From positions 1 through 8,397 of the forward strand of contig JAISRV010000090.1 in assembly GCA_031273445.1 (NCBI GenBank): a stretch of 8,397 nt of DNA. The letters run 5' to 3'. This stretch comes from Candidatus Adiutrix sp. (GTDB taxonomy: Bacteria; Desulfobacterota; Desulfarculia; Adiutricales; Adiutricaceae). Made by a program: the position numbers and the translations under genes. Positions 5,902 to 8,397 of the stretch are shown here, piece after piece (positions within the stretch are counted from its first letter, which is position 1; every line of letters begins with the position of its first letter). The notes beneath the pieces were generated by a model. It did not search any database, had not been told where the DNA came from, and saw nothing but the letters and a program-made list of their open reading frames with translations.

Positions 5902-7758
5902 TCATCGTTTTTTCGCCCTGCCCTTAAAGCCGGGCGGTTTCAGGCCATATTTCTTCAACTTCCTGGAAACGCTGGCCTGGCTTATGCCCAGCGTCTCCGC
6001 CATCTCCCGGGTGGTGCGACATCGGGTCAGGGCCAGGGTCAGGCCGGACCTCTCGGTCTCCGCCAGTTGATTGCCCAGAGAAGCGGGCGAGGGTTCTTCC
6101 CTTGGCCTTTCCTTCCCGCTGAAGGGGGCCGGCCGCAGCTCTTCAGCGGAGGAAGCGGCCCCGATCGCCGCCCCCGGCTTCACAGTTTTCAGCGTTTTAG
6201 CCAGGAAGGGGCCCAGTTGAGGGACATCGCTCAAAAAAGCCGCCTGTTGCAGGCTGTTCAGCAATTCCCGCACATTACCAGGGAAAGGATAAGACTTTAT
6301 GACCTCAATAGCTAACGAATCAAGCTCGCGTTTTTGGCCATAGCGCTCGCCCAGTCTGGTCACCTCGCGCCTGGCCAGTTCCACAATATCCTCCGACCTC
6401 TCTCTCAAAGGGGCGAGATGGAGGCGGAAGACGTTGAGGCGGTAATAAAGGTCCTGCCTGAACTTTTTCCTGGCCGCTAATTGCTCCAGATTCTGATTGG
6501 TCGCCGCGATAAGGGAGCAGGAAGCGGTGATGACTTTGTGGCCGCCGATTCGCCTGAACTGATGATTATCCAGAAAAGTCAAAAGTTTGGCCTGAAGAGA
6601 CAACGGCATCTCGCCTATTTCGTCCAGAAAGGCGGCGCCCTGGCCGGCCACTTCGAAGAGACCGGCCCGGCCCTCTGGAGCCGCTCCGGTGAAAGCGCCC
6701 TTTTCATAGCCGAACAGTTCGGCCTCCAAAAGCGATTCCGGCAGGGCCGCGCAATTGATGTGAATGAAAGGCTCTTCCGCCTTCAGGCTGTTGGCGTGGA
6801 TGAACTTGGCCAACAAGCCCTTGCCCGTGCCGCTTTCGCCGGTAATCAGGATCTGGGGGGCGCCGCATTGGGCCAACTTGACCGCCGTTTCCACCGTAAG
6901 GCGCATGGACGGACTGATGGCCACCAGGTCATTGACGGCCAATTCAGCCAGTTGCATGGTTTTTAATTCGTCTTTGAAACGAGCGATGAGCTCCTTTTGC
7001 TGCTTCAGGCTGGTTCGCAATTCCAACAGATTGGTCAGATCGCGTTCGTTAATCACCACCAGATGCACCTGGCCGTCGGGGCTGAAGATGGGCGTCCCGG
7101 TCAGCAAAATGAATTTGTTGGTTTTCGTATGTTTTATGAGTTTGGTGACAGGTTTTCTGGTATTGATGACGTCATAGGTGACGGCGCCGTCGGTGAGCTT
7201 GCGCTCGGTCAGCCAGGCGACCATTCGCCCTTGCAGTTCCTCCGGCTCAAGCCCAACGTGACGAGCCGAGGCCTGGTTGACCAAAATAAGCCGGCCATGC
7301 CGGTCGGAGATGGAAATGCCGTCCGAAGAGCTTTCAAAAATTCTTTTATAATAGGGAGTCAGAGGATCCAGGGTCGGCCCGGTATCCATATAGAGCTGCC
7401 GGAGACGGCGGTCAAAAATGCTTATGGTCGCGCCGGGGCTGTTCCCGGGCAGGGGGTAGATCTGGGCGAAGCAATCATCCAGTTCCGTGATCAACAGGGC
7501 GGCCGCCTGTCGGCCGCTCCGCGCGGCCTGCATGATTTCATGGGCGCTTTTAGGCCAGAATTCGCTGATGATCACCCCGCGCAGTTGCCAAGCCGGCAGC
7601 CCCAGCAGAGTGGCCATCTCCTGATTGGCGTGGTCGACCCGGCCGTGGCGATCAATGACCATGACGGCCACGGGTATGCCGTTTAAAACATCGTCCAATA
7701 AAAATGAGGGTTCCGCTGATGGCTGGCCGGTGACTTGGTCTGGAGTTGGCTTGGGCAT
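5902..7758 (-). CDS. Sigma-54-dependent transcriptional activator (PAS-PAS-AAA+-Fis-type HTH)
   Basis: This bacterial enhancer-binding protein uses ATP to open RNA polymerase-sigma-54 promoters. Positions count from ATG 7758 (618 residues). Two PAS-type sensor regions lie at about 19-122 and 134-242, joined by a helical linker (243-272) to the AAA+ domain (273-507). That domain has Walker A GESGTGKG (307-314), the sigma-54 contact loop GAFTGA (354-359) and Walker B FLDE (377-380), all intact. A C-terminal HTH (TREMAETLGISQASVSRKLK, about 583-602) resembles TyrR-like ends. There is no receiver domain, so a small ligand rather than phosphorylation is the probable signal. An upstream in-frame GTG at 7797 would add 13 residues but has no clear ribosome binding site; the ATG has GGAAG 8 nt before it. 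It is the likely regulator of the operon. The ligand cannot be told from sequence. Confidence 0.93.
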   Translation of the reverse strand: MPKPTPDQVTGQPSAEPSFLLDDVLNGIPVAVMVIDRHGRVDHANQEMATLLGLPAWQLRGVIISEFWPKSAHEIMQAARSGRQAAALLITELDDCFAQIYPLPGNSPGATISIFDRRLRQLYMDTGPTLDPLTPYYKRIFESSSDGISISDRHGRLILVNQASARHVGLEPEELQGRMVAWLTERKLTDGAVTYDVINTRKPVTKLIKHTKTNKFILLTGTPIFSPDGQVHLVVINERDLTNLLELRTSLKQQKELIARFKDELKTMQLAELAVNDLVAISPSMRLTVETAVKLAQCGAPQILITGESGTGKGLLAKFIHANSLKAEEPFIHINCAALPESLLEAELFGYEKGAFTGAAPEGRAGLFEVAGQGAAFLDEIGEMPLSLQAKLLTFLDNHQFRRIGGHKVITASCSLIAATNQNLEQLAARKKFRQDLYYRLNVFRLHLAPLRERSEDIVELARREVTRLGERYGQKRELDSLAIEVIKSYPFPGNVRELLNSLQQAAFLSDVPQLGPFLAKTLKTVKPGAAIGAASSAEELRPAPFSGKERPREEPSPASLGNQLAETERSGLTLALTRCRTTREMAETLGISQASVSRKLKKYGLKPPGFKGRAKKR

Positions 7759-7863
7759 TAACTGGGCTTCCAGTGAATGAAGGTGAGAGCAAAGCACAGC
7801 CGCCGAGACTGAGAGAACTGGAATTCGCCGGGCTTACGCCCAAGGCAAAAACAACGGTCTGGC

Positions 7864-7891
7864 ATCATACGCCATCCACGGCGCTTTTCAA
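7864..7891 (-). promoter_or_regulatory. Sigma-70-type promoter of the activator gene
   Basis: On the minus strand, TTGAAA (-35, 5 of 6 consensus) and TATGAT (-10, 5 of 6) are separated by 16 nt. Transcription would start near 7857, about 100 nt before the ATG at 7758. This suggests basal expression of the sensor-regulator independent of sigma-54. Confidence 0.6.
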
Positions 7892-7932
7892 TTTTTTGAG
7901 CGTTAGATAAAATGCCAATTTTAGGTTGAAAT

Positions 7933-7990
7933 TGGCGCGCCCGGCAGGACTCGAACCGGCAGCCCACGGCTTAGAAGCCCGTTGCTCTAT
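7933..7990 (-). tRNA. tRNA-Arg(UCU) 3' fragment (pseudo-tRNA, probable att-site remnant)
   Basis: The minus strand reads from ATAGAGC (end of the D arm) through an anticodon loop CTTCTAA (anticodon TCT), then a T loop TTCGAGT, an acceptor 3' strand CGGGCGC, discriminator G and CCA (7933-7935). The 5' acceptor strand and the D-arm 5' half are absent: no GCGCCCG or GCTC lies upstream. Two stems carry mismatches, G-G in the anticodon stem (31:39) and C-U in the T stem (51:63). It is therefore not a working tRNA. A 3'-terminal tRNA copy is the usual scar of tRNA-targeting integrases. The anticodon is not CUA, so this is not the Pyl tRNA. Confidence 0.8.
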
Positions 7991-8155
7991 AAAATCATGA
8001 TATGGCCGGGATACGGCAATCGTCCCTAATTCATTTTCTAAATAGCATAATTCTCGCTTAAATTCAAGCAAACACACGTAAATTACCACAAAATCAGCAA
8101 AATCAGCTTCTTATGATTGTCAAAATCTTAAAATAATGTAAAAATGCTACACTTA
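7991..8155. other. AT-rich non-coding gap between tRNA fragment and IS element
   Basis: No credible gene is seen on either strand. The composition is clearly more AT-rich than the methylamine genes. The only structure noticed is a perfect tandem duplication of AAAATCAGC (8090-8098 and 8099-8107). The stretch fits decayed mobile-element DNA. Confidence 0.5.
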
Positions 8156-8174
8156 GGGTCTGTCAATAAATAAC

Positions 8175-8203
8175 TTGTAATAATTGAGCAGATATAGTAC
8201 AAT
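8175..8203 (+). promoter_or_regulatory. Putative promoter of the IS transposase
   Basis: TTGTAA (8175-8180) and TACAAT (8198-8203, 5 of 6 consensus) are separated by exactly 17 nt, about 32 nt upstream of the transposase ATG. The -35 matches only 4 of 6 positions. Confidence 0.45.
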
Positions 8204-8234
8204 GGGTATATCATCCGATTGGAGGTATGACCAT

Positions 8235-8397
8235 ATGATTACAAAAGAGAAATATAGCGAACTGACAGAGCATATAGTAAGAATGCTGCCACTATTGAAC
8301 GAAAAGCAGAAACGTGTTTTTTTGGCTAGTGAGGCCATATCCCTGGGGTATGGCGGAGTAAAAGCCATTCATAAAATAAGCGGTGTTTCGCAAACAA
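8235..8397 (+). CDS. ISAzo13-family transposase, N-terminal part, runs off window
   Basis: ATG at 8235 follows GGAGG (8221-8225) at a 9-nt spacing and opens a frame of 54 codons to the window edge. The product starts MITKEKYSELTEHIVRMLPL. It contains LNEKQKRVFLASEAISLGYG followed by GVKAIHKISGVSQT. This is the characteristic N-terminal helix-turn-helix region of ISAzo13-type transposases (LDEKQRRLxxAxEAxxLGxGG...VSRTT). Its codon use is AT-richer than the methylamine genes, fitting horizontal origin. The catalytic domain is outside the window, so it is unknown whether the copy is intact. Confidence 0.8.
   Translation, partial: MITKEKYSELTEHIVRMLPLLNEKQKRVFLASEAISLGYGGVKAIHKISGVSQT

Larger units (their letters stand above)
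8156..8397 (+). mobile_element. Left end of an ISAzo13-like insertion sequence (continues beyond window)
   Basis: The element is identified by the transposase N-terminus it contains. Its left end is placed at GGGTCTGTCA (8156-8165), where the flanking sequence changes character and just before the transposase promoter. This tip is a candidate only, because the right inverted repeat and the target duplication lie outside the window. Confidence 0.65.

Noticed and set aside
7933..7990. Possible pyrrolysine tRNA (CTA occurs within TTCTAAG)
   Set aside because: The arms place TCT, not CTA, in the anticodon position. The T arm and acceptor are those of tRNA-Arg, and the compact tRNA-Pyl features and the 5' half are missing.
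7758..8089. Short minus-strand ORFs with GCRFESCRA and GSSPAGRA peptides
   Set aside because: These peptides are typical false translations of tRNA 3' ends, and the frames lie over the tRNA fragment and the promoter region.
8153..8368. Minus-strand 71-residue ORF at the right edge
   Set aside because: It is the antisense of the IS transposase, which has a good ribosome binding site and recognisable N-terminus on the plus strand.

Overview
This window is bacterial DNA carrying a methylamine-demethylation operon in which two catabolic genes are each interrupted by one in-frame UAG. The UAG sits exactly where the MttB (trimethylamine) and MtbB (dimethylamine) methyltransferase families carry pyrrolysine (Pyl). 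Read through, they give proteins of 493 and 461 residues with Pyl at positions 328 and 349; read conventionally, each would be annotated as two broken ORFs. No pyl gene (pylT, pylS, pylB, pylC, pylD) is in the window, so the decoding machinery must be elsewhere. A BCCT transporter, a sigma-54 activator and GC-rich coding sequence suggest a bacterium rather than a methanogen. An anaerobic Desulfobacterota (Deltaproteobacteria)-like host is my best guess, by inference only.

Layout. All catabolic genes read on the minus strand, so the operon runs from right to left. Regulator: a PAS-PAS-AAA+-HTH sigma-54 activator (5902-7758) has its own sigma-70-type promoter (7864-7891) and an intrinsic terminator (about 5790-5818). 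Control region (5479-5901): it holds a good minus-strand -24/-12 promoter (5695-5710), 10-bp-phased ACAAA repeats just upstream of it, and a leader of about 205 nt with several strong hairpins. Operon: BCCT transporter (3838-5478), mtbB with UAG (2438-3823), an MttC/MtbC-type corrinoid protein (1764-2414), mttB with UAG (278-1759), then the first 47 codons of a second MttB-family protein (1-141) that runs off the left edge.

How it fits together (inference). The transporter keeps the aromatic box for a trimethylammonium group and probably imports a methylated amine. The methyltransferases move methyl groups from TMA and DMA to the cobalt of the shared corrinoid protein. A methyl-corrinoid:carrier methyltransferase and a RamA-like activator, neither present here, would pass them to tetrahydrofolate or another carrier. 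The adjacent activator probably switches the operon on through sigma-54 in response to a small molecule sensed by its PAS domains.

Right flank (7759-8397). It becomes AT-rich and accessory in character. It holds a 58-nt 3' piece of a tRNA-Arg(UCU) gene with no 5' half and two stem-breaking changes, which looks like an attachment-site remnant, and the left end plus first 54 codons of an ISAzo13-like transposase reading rightward. No CRISPR array or rRNA was seen.
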